A DNA stretch of 64,000 nt from JBJXGE01 sp046154185 (lineage in GTDB: Bacteria; Planctomycetota; UBA8108; UBA1146; JAJFFE01), in NCBI GenBank assembly GCA_046154185.1, contig JBJXGE010000058.1:1-64000 (forward strand), written 5' to 3'. The notes below the pieces were generated by a model. It saw nothing but the letters and a program-made list of their open reading frames with translations, had not been told where the DNA came from and made no database searches. This document shows positions 42,006-50,914 of this stretch, piece after piece. Every line of letters begins with the position of its first letter. The first letter of the stretch is position 1. A program made the position numbers and the translations under genes.

Positions 42006-43295
42006 CTACTTGATGGACGCGAAGGTCCCGCCATTTTGTTTGGCAAGCGTCTTCATAAAAGTCGTGTTCGCGCCTTTGAAGCCGAGCGTGTGAATCGTGA
42101 CCTTCTTGAAGCGGTTCTCCGCCCGAATCGCTTCGAGAATGGGCTTCCAATCGACCAACTTGCCATCCGCCGGATCCGTCGGCGAGCCATCGGACAACAA
42201 GATCAAAGTGTCGAGACCCTCGAGCGCAAGACCGGACATCACGGCGGCCTCGGTGTTCGTGAATCCGTCGGCGCGCCAATTGCGGATGTACTCGGTGACA
42301 CTCTTCTTGTTCTTCGCGGTCGCGGGCAGCAGTTTCGTGCCGTCTTGCCAGAAACTTTGGGTCGTATTGTACGCGATGACATTGAAGCGCACGTCTGGAC
42401 GCAACTTGTCGATCGCTCGGATCAGCTCCATTTTCGCGAGTTCCAGTCGCGGCACGTCGGGTTTGCCGGCGCTTCCCTCTTCCGCGCCACCGGAGCCTTC
42501 TTGCTTTTCTTTCATACTCTTCGACGTGTCGATGACAAACACCACGCGTTTCGACGCGATCTCTTGACCAAAAAGTTGCGGCAAATCCAGCTTGCGGTCG
42601 GGCCGAAATACCGCGGTCCGCGCTTTGCCGTCGGCATCGTCGTCCGTTTTCGGTTTCCATTCCGTGCGCTGCTCGACCCACCATTTGGCCCAGTCGTCGT
42701 GGAGTTCGTAGTTCTGCTCGGTCAGCGCCAACAGGGTAACTCGTGTTTCCGCCCACAACGAATCGCGGTCGTCCTGCACGAGTCGAAAAAACTCCAACAG
42801 TGCGTCGATCGTCTCGCGCGTGGGTTTGGCGCGCAGCGCACGGACGACCGTCAACAGAATGCGCGTATCCTTGTGCGTCGTCAGCACCGCGAGGAGCGGC
42901 GTCAACGCTTCGGGCCGATCGATCATGTAAAGCGTCTCGATCAGCACCATCGCCCGCGCCGCACTGCGCGTCTCCGCCAACTGTTTCGCGTAGAAGGCCA
43001 AGCAATTGTTCGTGCGCGATGCCGTGAGCGCGTCGAGTACCGCCGATCGCACCGGATCGGCCGGAAACTGCTCGCCGACCGCCAGCACGATCTCGAGCGC
43101 ACGCGTCGTCTCGAGCGCAGCTAACTGGCCGACGATGCCCGCGATCTCTTGATGATTGTTCGCCGCGACCGCCTTCTTCAACTCGCCTTCGAGATACTTC
43201 TCGTCATACCAGCGCGCGCCGGCGAACAGCGCCGCGCAACCCACGACGACCACACAAGTCGCGATACGGATCGCCTCGCCGCGCCATTGCCGCAT
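42006..43295 (-). CDS. HEAT-like/VWA-domain membrane-anchored protein, copy 2
   Basis: A 429-residue protein: N-terminal signal or anchor (IRIATCVVVVGCAALFAG), alpha-solenoid region of HEAT-like repeats, then a von Willebrand A domain. The MIDAS motif is DTSKSM (VVFVIDTSKSM), with a Thr and Asp supporting metal binding (LLSDGSPTDPADG). It likely binds a protein partner outside the cytoplasm. It begins 3 nt after the stop of its paralogue and shares the same layout, indicating a tandem duplication. Confidence 0.82.
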   Translation of the reverse strand: MRQWRGEAIRIATCVVVVGCAALFAGARWYDEKYLEGELKKAVAANNHQEIAGIVGQLAALETTRALEIVLAVGEQFPADPVRSAVLDALTASRTNNCLAFYAKQLAETRSAARAMVLIETLYMIDRPEALTPLLAVLTTHKDTRILLTVVRALRAKPTRETIDALLEFFRLVQDDRDSLWAETRVTLLALTEQNYELHDDWAKWWVEQRTEWKPKTDDDADGKARTAVFRPDRKLDLPQLFGQEIASKRVVFVIDTSKSMKEKQEGSGGAEEGSAGKPDVPRLELAKMELIRAIDKLRPDVRFNVIAYNTTQSFWQDGTKLLPATAKNKKSVTEYIRNWRADGFTNTEAAVMSGLALEGLDTLILLSDGSPTDPADGKLVDWKPILEAIRAENRFKKVTIHTLGFKGANTTFMKTLAKQNGGTFASIK

Positions 43296-43298
43296 GAA

Positions 43299-44639
43299 TC
43301 ACCTCAGCCCTCGATACGAGCCGCCGTTTTGGTACGCCAAGCGCCGCATGAACTCACGCAGACTCTTGCCGGCCTGCTCGAATCCGACGGTGAATACGCG
43401 AATGCGCCGAAATCGATTGAGATCGCGAACACGCTCGAGAATGGGCGCAGTTTCGAGCAGCTTGTCATCGCGCCGCGGCGCGCCATCCGAGAGCAGGAAA
43501 ATGCTGTCGATATCGCGAAACTCAAATGCCTTCTCGAGCGCCTCGTCGGTGTGTGTTTCGCCTTCAGGGCGAAAGTTGCGCACAAACTCGATCGCCCGTT
43601 GCTTGTTGACCTTTGACCCATCGATCAATCCCTCGGGTCGGAACAGCTCGACTTTGTGGCTAAACGTCAGAATGTTGAACTTTGTCTTCGCCGGCAGCTT
43701 CTCGATGGTTGCAATCAGCTCCTTCTGCACGCGAGCGAGCCGTTCGCGCGATTGCGGGATGTCCTCTTGCTTTGGCGGGTCCGGCTCATCATCTTCGCCG
43801 TCCTTCTTGGGCACACCGGTCTTACCGCCTTCCTTCTTCTTCTCGGCCTCTCCGACTTCTTCGGGCAGCGGATCGCGCTTCTTCATGCTCCCCGACACAT
43901 CGAGCACGAACAACAACTTGCTCGACGCCACTTCATGTTCGAAGAAGACCGGCGCGTCTTTCTTGACCCCCGTTCGGCTTTCGGCGCGCTTCGCTTCGGT
44001 CGGGCGCTGAAAGTTGTCCTTTCGCGCGCTCCAGAAGTTGCGCCAATCGATCGCTGACTCAAAGGACTCCGCAGTGAGATAGGTCAACAAACTGCGGATC
44101 TCAAAATGGAGCGACTCGGTGCTCCGCCCTTGCTGCTCTTGATGCTCGAGCGCGTCGATCAGCGCATCGATCGAGAGCAAACTGTCGCGCGTCTTGACCG
44201 ACTCCAGGGCCGCCCGTGCAACGGACAGCATGCCGTCATACAAGCCTTGATGGAGCGCCGTCACGGCTTCCTGCTCAGAGCGCATGCCGAGCGCGTTCAT
44301 GAGCGCCACGCGCACTCGAAAATCCTTGTGCCGCTTGGCAATCTCGCTGAGTTTCAGGATCGCCTCGCCGCCCGTCGGCACCGTACTGAGCTTGTCGATC
44401 GCGTACTTCTCCATCTGCGCGTCATCGGCGCTAAAAGCGTAATCGCAGATAGCCTCCATCGCGTCGGCGGTTCCGAGAAGGATCAGTTCCTCGATCAGGC
44501 GACTCGCGCGATCGAGGTTCTTCTTGCCAATCGCTTGCTGTAGATCACGTTTGAGGTCCGCTGCGGAATCAGCGCGGGCGAAAATAGGGCGTGGGCAGCT
44601 GAGGGTAAACACCACGACGACAGTCGCGAATAGGCACAT
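43299..44639 (-). CDS. HEAT-like/VWA-domain exported protein, copy 1
   Basis: A 446-residue product with signal peptide (MCLFATVVVVFTLSC, then AR-AD), an alpha-solenoid (HEAT-like) region and a C-terminal VWA domain with MIDAS DVSGSM and LLSDGAPRRDDK. A Lys/Glu-rich insert follows the MIDAS helix. The frame reaches to 44834, but the ATG at 44639 fits the signal peptide; no strong ribosome site is seen. It forms a coupled pair with the following gene; both end alike (QNGGSYRGLR and QNGGTFASIK). Confidence 0.82.
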   Translation of the reverse strand: MCLFATVVVVFTLSCPRPIFARADSAADLKRDLQQAIGKKNLDRASRLIEELILLGTADAMEAICDYAFSADDAQMEKYAIDKLSTVPTGGEAILKLSEIAKRHKDFRVRVALMNALGMRSEQEAVTALHQGLYDGMLSVARAALESVKTRDSLLSIDALIDALEHQEQQGRSTESLHFEIRSLLTYLTAESFESAIDWRNFWSARKDNFQRPTEAKRAESRTGVKKDAPVFFEHEVASSKLLFVLDVSGSMKKRDPLPEEVGEAEKKKEGGKTGVPKKDGEDDEPDPPKQEDIPQSRERLARVQKELIATIEKLPAKTKFNILTFSHKVELFRPEGLIDGSKVNKQRAIEFVRNFRPEGETHTDEALEKAFEFRDIDSIFLLSDGAPRRDDKLLETAPILERVRDLNRFRRIRVFTVGFEQAGKSLREFMRRLAYQNGGSYRGLR

Positions 44640-45085
44640 AGTGCGCCATGGCGTTGCGTGGAACCGCGCACCGCGGTTCGCCACTCTGACGCTGCGATCG
44701 AAGCTACGTGAGGGAAGTAGCACGCGAACGGCTCCTTTTGTCTGACGCGAGGTGAGGAAAAAAAGACGGCAACTAGACGACGGGGATCGTCTGGCGCTGC
44801 AGGAATGTCGCGCGCCCCGAAACCGTGGTCGCATTCTAGCGGCCGAACTCGATCGTCACAAAGCCTCTAGCTGGTTCACGCCGCAGACCTCACGAGCCGG
44901 CCTGCACGGATCGGTCGAGGCAAGCGTCGGGCCCGCGCGTTTGACAGCCTCAGACCGTGTTGTATTCTTCGAATGAAGAGTGTGCGCGTGAAGTGGTTGC
45001 GATCCACACCCACCGCTGAGCGCGCCGCCGGGTTTTACAAGCGTGGGCTCCGTCTCCTCGGGAAATTCACCGGGAATTCGAGCCA
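44640..45085 (+). promoter_or_regulatory. Divergent promoter region with sigma-70 promoter for the riboswitch operon
   Basis: TTGACA (44941-44946) and TATTCT (44963-44968) are separated by 16 nt, giving a near-consensus promoter pointing right. Transcription from about 44975 would make a 120-nt leader before the riboswitch. No coding frame is credible in the remainder of this gap. Confidence 0.7.
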
Positions 45086-45181
45086 CATCCACGAAATGGC
45101 AAACTGCTCGAAAGAGCAGGACGCAAAGCCACGGGCCCTACCCCGATTCATCGGGCGGGTAGCCGGGTCGCCGAAAGGATG
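45086..45181 (+). promoter_or_regulatory. Cyclic di-GMP-I (GEMM-I) riboswitch
   Basis: The core matches the GEMM-I consensus: GGCAAAC (45098-45104), P2 hairpin CTGCTC-GAAA-GAGCAG with its GAAA tetraloop, the invariant GACGCAAAGCC, a P3 stem (GGGCCCTACCCCGA...TCGGGCGGGTAGCC) and a closing GGGTCGCC. P1 closes by GGC/GCC (45098-45100 with 45170-45172) and can extend through CATCC (45086-45090) with GGATG (45177-45181). That extension would occlude the AAAGG ribosome site (45174-45178), which suggests an OFF switch. It lies directly before the lipoprotein gene at 45185. Confidence 0.9.
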
Positions 45182-45184
45182 CGC

Positions 45185-47359
45185 GTGCACGGACACATGT
45201 TCCGGAGCGCGATTGCGCCTCGTCGTTATCGAGGCGCGCCGTCTGCTCATCTATGGTTATCTTTCCGCCGTGGCACAATCGCCGCGGTAGCGCTATGGAC
45301 CTTATCCCTCACCGGTTGTGGCGGGGGAGGTGGTGGGAGTGGCGGACTGAACGCTACCCCACCACCCGCGACTATCTCGGATCTCGCAGTCGATCCATCG
45401 CTAGAAGGCACACTGGTCTCCTTCACCATCGCGTCGGCCCAAAGTCACCCGATCACCGTGACCCTCGAATTCAGTGAAGATCGCGGTTTGAGCTATCAAC
45501 CCGGGACGATCACCGGCACCACTCGGTACTTAGCGACGCAGGACGGCGTCACTGCCGAAGTGCTCTGGTTGCCGTCCACGGATCTCGCCGTCACGACGCA
45601 AGCGGACCTCCGAGTTCGCGTCACGCCGTACGACACCTTAACCGGCCAAACTGGTACGCCGGTCGCCTCGGCGGTATTCGGTTTCGGCGCCAATACCGCT
45701 CCGATCGTGCACTGGGTGGACACGCCCGTGGGCGTGCAAGGTGGTGAGATCGCGTTCGAATACGTGGTCTCGGATCTCAACGGCGATGTCGTCGGCGTCC
45801 TGCTCGAATACTCGATCAATGACGGCGTGAGTTGGGCGAACGCAACCGCCGGCACACTCGGTCAAGGCGCGAGCGCCGTGACGACAACCGTCGCCGGCAC
45901 CGATCGCGTCGTGAGCTGGGACGCGCAATCCGATCTCGCCGACCTCGTGAGCACCGCCATTCAACTTCGCATCACGCCGGTCGACGTCGAGACCGGCACG
46001 GCGGCCCACTCGGGTTCCTTCAGCGTAAACCTCGCCGCGCCGGCGATCGCGCTGACGGTCGGCGGTATTCCTCCCTACCTGAATGGCAGCGAACCCTACT
46101 TCGACGACGCGGGCGCGTCCCACAACTTCCGCTTGAGCGTCCCGACCTACGGCTACCAGCTCAAGATCAATTACCAATCCGCCGGCGCCGGTGGCTTGCT
46201 CGATCTCTCGACATTGAACATTACCTGCTCGCGTCCGACCGGAAGTGCGCCAGCCGGAACGAACCTCGCGAGCCTGTTCGAGGCGTCCTCCACGCAAGCC
46301 GTCTGCGTGTTTGGCGCGATGCACGCATTGCCAGCCGGCGAAGCGATCTTTCGGACGACGATTCAAGACGAATACGGCAATGTATCCTCGACCGCCGAGC
46401 TGGCACTCTTCGCGATCGCGGCGGCGCCAAGTCACCGCCCCTTCGACTGGGTCGACAATTGGCACGTCGACTTTACCACCGACTTCTTCACGGACTCGGT
46501 CGTGTCGGGCGCAGTCGTCACCGTCACGACGATCTCAGGATCGAATGGAGAAGCCGACTTCAACGAGGACCTGCAGATACTCGGTCTGCGCAGTGAGGAT
46601 CCAACCGCGGGTTGCATCGCGATCGACAGTAACTCGCGCCTCCTCGACTGGGCGCGCACCGAAGTTCTGGGCCGGTTGCACGAGCACTATGGGCGCAACT
46701 TCGATGGCTCGGGCGCCGGTTTTCACGAGAACTTGCGCTTCTCCACCAATCCGGTTGGCACGAGTTCCGTGATTCGCGTCGGCGGCGACGACTTGAATAC
46801 CGGCTACACGCTCGGCCGTGCACACTACGACTATCGAAACGCGGGCGGCAATAACAATCGCAGTGGCACGCTCGGGGTCTTTGTGACCAACATGATCCAG
46901 TACTACATCAACAGCTCCTACTCGTTTCGACTCCGCTTCGATCCGCTCATCCCCGGCCGCGGCACGCCTGCCGGCGAACACGCTCTCGATGCCGACGTGC
47001 TGCATCCGGCCTTTGATCGACTCGATCCCGAGAATAGTGGCGAGGAGAATGCGCGCTATGACGAGATCGCGAGCGCGATGGACGCGATCGGTCGCTCCGT
47101 GGCCGCGATCGTCGCGCACGAGATCGGGCACTCGCTCGGCCTCGTCGCGTTGGACGCGCCCCCTGTGGGGCTCTTCGGCGGCGTCACCGGAGCCGATTTT
47201 TCCGGCACTTACACAACTCCCTATCATTTGGATACGCCGGGAAACAACCTGATGGCGGCCGCTCTCAGTTTCACGACGTCCTTGATAGCGACGAGCTTGG
47301 GCTACCGGTTCAACGGTCTGAACGAAGCCTATCTGCGCGAATGGGTGGTGTTGCATTGA
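45185..47359 (+). CDS. Lipoprotein with an HExxH metalloprotease-like domain, under c-di-GMP riboswitch
   Basis: A protein of about 724 residues. A long N-terminus leads to TIAAVALWTLSLTGC, a lipobox, followed by a Gly-rich linker (GGGGGGSGG). The middle has repeated beta-sandwich-like units (VTLEFSEDRGLSYQ, VLLEYSINDGVSW). The C-terminal quarter has AIVAHEIGHSLGLVALD; the HEIGH zinc site is clear, but the third ligand expected by HExxHxxGxxH is Ala, with Asp two residues later. GTG 45185 is chosen because AAAGG ends 6 nt before it; ATG 45179 has no spacing. It heads an operon with the next two genes. Confidence 0.75.
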   Translation: MHGHMFRSAIAPRRYRGAPSAHLWLSFRRGTIAAVALWTLSLTGCGGGGGGSGGLNATPPPATISDLAVDPSLEGTLVSFTIASAQSHPITVTLEFSEDRGLSYQPGTITGTTRYLATQDGVTAEVLWLPSTDLAVTTQADLRVRVTPYDTLTGQTGTPVASAVFGFGANTAPIVHWVDTPVGVQGGEIAFEYVVSDLNGDVVGVLLEYSINDGVSWANATAGTLGQGASAVTTTVAGTDRVVSWDAQSDLADLVSTAIQLRITPVDVETGTAAHSGSFSVNLAAPAIALTVGGIPPYLNGSEPYFDDAGASHNFRLSVPTYGYQLKINYQSAGAGGLLDLSTLNITCSRPTGSAPAGTNLASLFEASSTQAVCVFGAMHALPAGEAIFRTTIQDEYGNVSSTAELALFAIAAAPSHRPFDWVDNWHVDFTTDFFTDSVVSGAVVTVTTISGSNGEADFNEDLQILGLRSEDPTAGCIAIDSNSRLLDWARTEVLGRLHEHYGRNFDGSGAGFHENLRFSTNPVGTSSVIRVGGDDLNTGYTLGRAHYDYRNAGGNNNRSGTLGVFVTNMIQYYINSSYSFRLRFDPLIPGRGTPAGEHALDADVLHPAFDRLDPENSGEENARYDEIASAMDAIGRSVAAIVAHEIGHSLGLVALDAPPVGLFGGVTGADFSGTYTTPYHLDTPGNNLMAAALSFTTSLIATSLGYRFNGLNEAYLREWVVLH

Positions 47360-47379
47360 AGAGAAATCACAGCACAGTC

Positions 47380-48555
47380 ATGAGTGACGACCGCCGCGAG
47401 CCTGGTCGTCGCTCGCCGCGCGCTTGCGGATCTCCGTGCGCGCTTTCAATTTTCATTGCGCTCGTGGTGTCGCTCCCCGCCGGACGCGTCGACGCGTCGG
47501 ATTTTTGGCCCTTGGTGAATCACGCCGAAGGCGCCGTGTGGGGAGTGCTGACCGAAGTCATCGAAGGCGATCAAGATCGCCTACTCGTGATCTCGGGCAG
47601 CGGCAGCATGGAAGGCCATAGTCTGAGGGGCGTTGGCACTTTCCATCTGCTGGAGCGTGGCGGTCAACTTCCGGAAGGAATGCCGCTGGTTCCAGGCACC
47701 ACGAGCTTATTTCTCTTCACGACCGCGGCGCCGGATGCGGAGGCCGAGTTCACGGCGATCGATGGGCTCTTTGTGCCGGGAGGATTGATCCACGCCGATG
47801 GCGACCCCGACGAATTGAGCTCGGTGGATATGCTGGTCGCCGCGCAATTGGCGCGCGCGCCGATCAACGTCGAGGCGGCGTTCAGCCTGCTCGACTCGCC
47901 CAAAGCGAGTTTGCGCCAACTCGCGCTCACCGCGCTCGCGAGCACGACGGCGAATTTCGCGGCAGCGCAGCAAGCGCGGCTCGGCGCCCACTTCAACGCC
48001 GAAGCCGATCCGGTGCTCCTCACCCGTTATCTCGAGATCTTCCTCTTGAACGGCTGGGCGCTGGCCGAGGGAAAGATCGCCGCGCTCCTCATTGCGCACG
48101 AGGCGAGTGAGCTGCACCAGCTCAGCTATTACTACTTGAGTCGACTCGCAACAAACGTCGATCGAGCAGGGCTGCTGGCGGCGTATCCTCACGTCGACGC
48201 TGCAACACGTCGACGCCTGCTCGAGTCGTACGCAACGCTCGGACTGGCAGAAGCGGACGCGTATTTTCGCACCGCCTTGCTTTCCGATGACATTGCGGAC
48301 GTCGAGTGCTCGCTCGAAGCGTACGCGATGTCCGGGCTACCGGCAGCCGAGTCGCTCTACGGCGAATTGCTCGCCAGCAAATCGGCTGCGGTGCGACGAA
48401 TCGCCTTGCGCGGCCTCGCGACAATCGCAACGTCGTCGAGCGCACAGCGCGTGCGTTCCTACCTGACGACCCTCAACACGGACGACCCGATGCGTTCCTT
48501 TGTCGTCGATCTACTCAAACACCCTTTCCGACATGGGCGTGTACGGATTCGCTAA
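47380..48555 (+). CDS. Exported HEAT-like repeat protein
   Basis: A 391-residue protein with a signal peptide (CALSIFIALVVSLPAGRVDA), a beta-rich N-terminal region and a long helical C-terminal region with alpha-solenoid repeats (SLLDSPKASLRQLALTAL, ELHQLSYYYLSRLA, LLASKSAAVRRIALRGLA). No catalytic motif is visible. It follows the metalloprotease gene by 20 nt, and its stop overlaps the next start as TAATG. It is probably periplasmic or surface-bound and acts with its operon partners. ATG 47380 was chosen; ATG 47341, inside the previous gene, is an alternative. Confidence 0.7.
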   Translation: MSDDRREPGRRSPRACGSPCALSIFIALVVSLPAGRVDASDFWPLVNHAEGAVWGVLTEVIEGDQDRLLVISGSGSMEGHSLRGVGTFHLLERGGQLPEGMPLVPGTTSLFLFTTAAPDAEAEFTAIDGLFVPGGLIHADGDPDELSSVDMLVAAQLARAPINVEAAFSLLDSPKASLRQLALTALASTTANFAAAQQARLGAHFNAEADPVLLTRYLEIFLLNGWALAEGKIAALLIAHEASELHQLSYYYLSRLATNVDRAGLLAAYPHVDAATRRRLLESYATLGLAEADAYFRTALLSDDIADVECSLEAYAMSGLPAAESLYGELLASKSAAVRRIALRGLATIATSSSAQRVRSYLTTLNTDDPMRSFVVDLLKHPFRHGRVRIR

Positions 48556-50804
48556 TGGATGCAATTGTCTCGTTGATCGAGCAAGTCTTCGCGCAGGCTG
48601 ATGTCGGGACGCTGTTCCTCGGCAAAGGCCAACGCGTGCGCCAAGTCTTCTTCTCGGGCGAAGACGCGCATCTACTTGCCGCCGGCAAAGACAATCGAAT
48701 CGTGCCCGTGCCCGGCGTGCTTCGTCGCGATCGGATCTCGGGTACTGCGCTCGCGGAGCTCTTCGCGCAGTTGCGGTCAGGCGCTCGCTGCGCAGCCCTG
48801 ACTTTTCAGAAATACGGATTGCTCGACGACGAAGACATCGAGCGCTACGCGACGCGCGAAGTGCTCGAGGAACTACTCTGGGCCGTGGAAGTCTCCGGCG
48901 AACACTACCTGTTCGAGCCCGGCAATGTGCCAGAGAGCCTCTTGTTGCCAGCGGAAGTGGAAACGCCGGCGATTGCGAGCGGACTGCTTGTGCGGGCGCT
49001 GCGTCATCGACTCGCGGAACGGCGGGCCGTTCGCGAAATCTTGCCCCGCTTCGATGAAGTGCTGGTGTTGTCGGAACGCGGCATGGCTGCCCAACATCAC
49101 CCCTATCACTGGCATTTCGCGCAAGTCGCGGCGCTGGTCGATGGTTTTCGCACTGTGCATCGAATCCTCGACGACTGCCCATTCTTTCCGCAGAGCACGC
49201 TCTCGATCCTGACGGCTGCGGCGCGGCAGGGCTGGATTAAAAAAACCCTGCTCAGGGAGGTGCGTGAACTCGATGTCGAGAAACTCGGTGCCGACGAGGC
49301 GCGCCAGATTGCGCCCTACATCGAGCGATCGCTGGCGCTCGCCGTCGACGCATTGCCCCTCCGCGAGCTGCTCGTCGAGTTGTGTTACAAGACGGATGAC
49401 GCGCACGGCGCGCTCGTGCATCTCGAAGCGCTTGGCGACGGTTACGCAGCTCGCGCGAACTGGACCCGGGCACTCGCGTGCTACGAACGCTGCCTGCAGA
49501 TTGAAACCGGCTCGCGCCCGCTCCGGGAGAAGGTCTTTCAGATCCTGCTGCGAAACGCGGATCAGGCGCTACACGCGGGTGATCTCGATGTCGGCCGCAA
49601 GTTCCTCGAGCAGGCTTCGCGCTATCGCAAAGACAGCATCGACCTCTATGTGCGGATCGTCGAATCGTATGGCACCGACATCTCCGCGCTCTCGCGTGAA
49701 GCGTTGCGTTTGTTCGAAGTTCTACTGCGCGACAACCAACCGGCATTAGCGCAGAGCTTTCTTGAGCAAGTCGTTCAGCGTTTTCCGACGGACGAAGCAC
49801 TCCGGCGCCGTTACATCAATTTTCTCCTCGATCGCGGCGGCAGCACACAGGCCGCGGTGCGCGAGCTCGAGACGCTCGCGCACCAACTTCTCGGCCGGGG
49901 TGAGACGCTCGCAGCCCAGGATATCCACAGAAAGATCCTGCGCCTCTGCCCCCCGACGATGCCGTCGGCCGCGGAAAAACCGCCAGTCGCGACGAAGCTT
50001 CGACGGCGCCACTTGCAACTGACGCGGGCGGGACTCGCGCTCTGTCTCATGCTCGGCACCTTTGGCGCCTATCAGCAAATCGTCTATATCGGGCTCGAAC
50101 GCCATTGGGGTGAATTCAAGGCACTGGCGGAGTCGCCGATTCCAACCTTGGGCACCCCGGCCTTCGAACAGGAACAGCAGCGCAGCCGCAATTTTCTCGA
50201 GGGCTTCACCAGCTTCCAGCGGCGACATGTGCTCAGCATTTGGTCGCTAGCGATGCAAAAAACGCAATCGACCGCCAACGGTCGCGTGCAATACCTCGAT
50301 TACGTACTGAATTCGTCACGCGATCGCCTGAAGGCACGGGCGAACCGGGCATTTCTCTATGGCCAGTTCGACGAAGCACGCGAACTCTTTGGCTCGCTCG
50401 CGAAAATCGCGGCCGGCACGCGGTGGGAACAAGACGGTCGTGACGGAATCCGCCAAGTGAACGAATATCTGGAAAGATCAGAGCACTTGCTGAAGTCCGC
50501 CCAGCTCGCCGAAGCTCGGCTCGACTACGAAGAGTGCTTTGAGATCGGCCGACAGATTATTCTCGACTACCCGCGCTCACGCGCCGCAAAGCTGGTGCGA
50601 ATTCCAGTCGCGATCGAATCGCGGCCGGTCGGAGCCCGAGTGTTGCGCGGGGACGAAATTCTCGGCATCACACCGCTCGTCGTCCTCGTGGACCCGTTTA
50701 AAGCGACGACCTTGCGGGTCGATTTGGCAGGACACCGATCTCGTCAGCTCGTTATCGATGGTCCCGTCGAGCACCATCAACTGATCGAACTCCGCCGAAA
50801 CTGA
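48555..50804 (+). CDS. DUF4388-like/TPR/PEGA-domain membrane protein
   Basis: A 749-residue protein. The N-terminus (TLFLGKGQRVRQVFFSGEDA, then the RISGTALAELFAQL and FQKYGLL segments) matches the PatA/DUF4388 layout that in other proteins links to signalling. The centre is TPR-like helices, then one membrane helix (LALCLMLGTFGAYQQIVYIG), more helices, and a C-terminal PEGA domain (VAIESRPVGARVLRGDEILG, GITPLVVLVD) which usually faces the cell surface. So it spans the membrane, possibly relaying envelope or sugar-surface state inward. Its ATG overlaps the previous stop (TAATG). Last gene of the riboswitch operon. Confidence 0.75.
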   Translation: MDAIVSLIEQVFAQADVGTLFLGKGQRVRQVFFSGEDAHLLAAGKDNRIVPVPGVLRRDRISGTALAELFAQLRSGARCAALTFQKYGLLDDEDIERYATREVLEELLWAVEVSGEHYLFEPGNVPESLLLPAEVETPAIASGLLVRALRHRLAERRAVREILPRFDEVLVLSERGMAAQHHPYHWHFAQVAALVDGFRTVHRILDDCPFFPQSTLSILTAAARQGWIKKTLLREVRELDVEKLGADEARQIAPYIERSLALAVDALPLRELLVELCYKTDDAHGALVHLEALGDGYAARANWTRALACYERCLQIETGSRPLREKVFQILLRNADQALHAGDLDVGRKFLEQASRYRKDSIDLYVRIVESYGTDISALSREALRLFEVLLRDNQPALAQSFLEQVVQRFPTDEALRRRYINFLLDRGGSTQAAVRELETLAHQLLGRGETLAAQDIHRKILRLCPPTMPSAAEKPPVATKLRRRHLQLTRAGLALCLMLGTFGAYQQIVYIGLERHWGEFKALAESPIPTLGTPAFEQEQQRSRNFLEGFTSFQRRHVLSIWSLAMQKTQSTANGRVQYLDYVLNSSRDRLKARANRAFLYGQFDEARELFGSLAKIAAGTRWEQDGRDGIRQVNEYLERSEHLLKSAQLAEARLDYEECFEIGRQIILDYPRSRAAKLVRIPVAIESRPVGARVLRGDEILGITPLVVLVDPFKATTLRVDLAGHRSRQLVIDGPVEHHQLIELRRN

Positions 50805-50830
50805 GGCCGTCACGCCCAGCGCCAAGCGAA

Positions 50831-50873
50831 GCAGCGTGCTCGTCCGCTCGTGAAATGCGGACGCGCACGCTGC
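50831..50873. terminator. 16-bp hairpin between convergent genes
   Basis: GCAGCGTGC-T-CGTCCGC (50831-50847) pairs with GCGGACG-C-GCACGCTGC (50857-50873), with one mismatch and a 9-nt loop. It sits between the convergent DUF4388-like gene and the Cys-motif gene, so it likely stops both transcripts, though no T-tract follows on either side. Confidence 0.65.
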
Positions 50874-50914
50874 GCTGCTAAGCACTTGTCCAGATGCAGT
50901 CGCGACGGAAGTCG

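Noticed and set aside
42036..43124. A 362-codon plus-strand frame opposite the second VWA gene
   Set aside because: Arg-rich composition without any motif and fully antisense to a gene with a signal peptide and a MIDAS motif.
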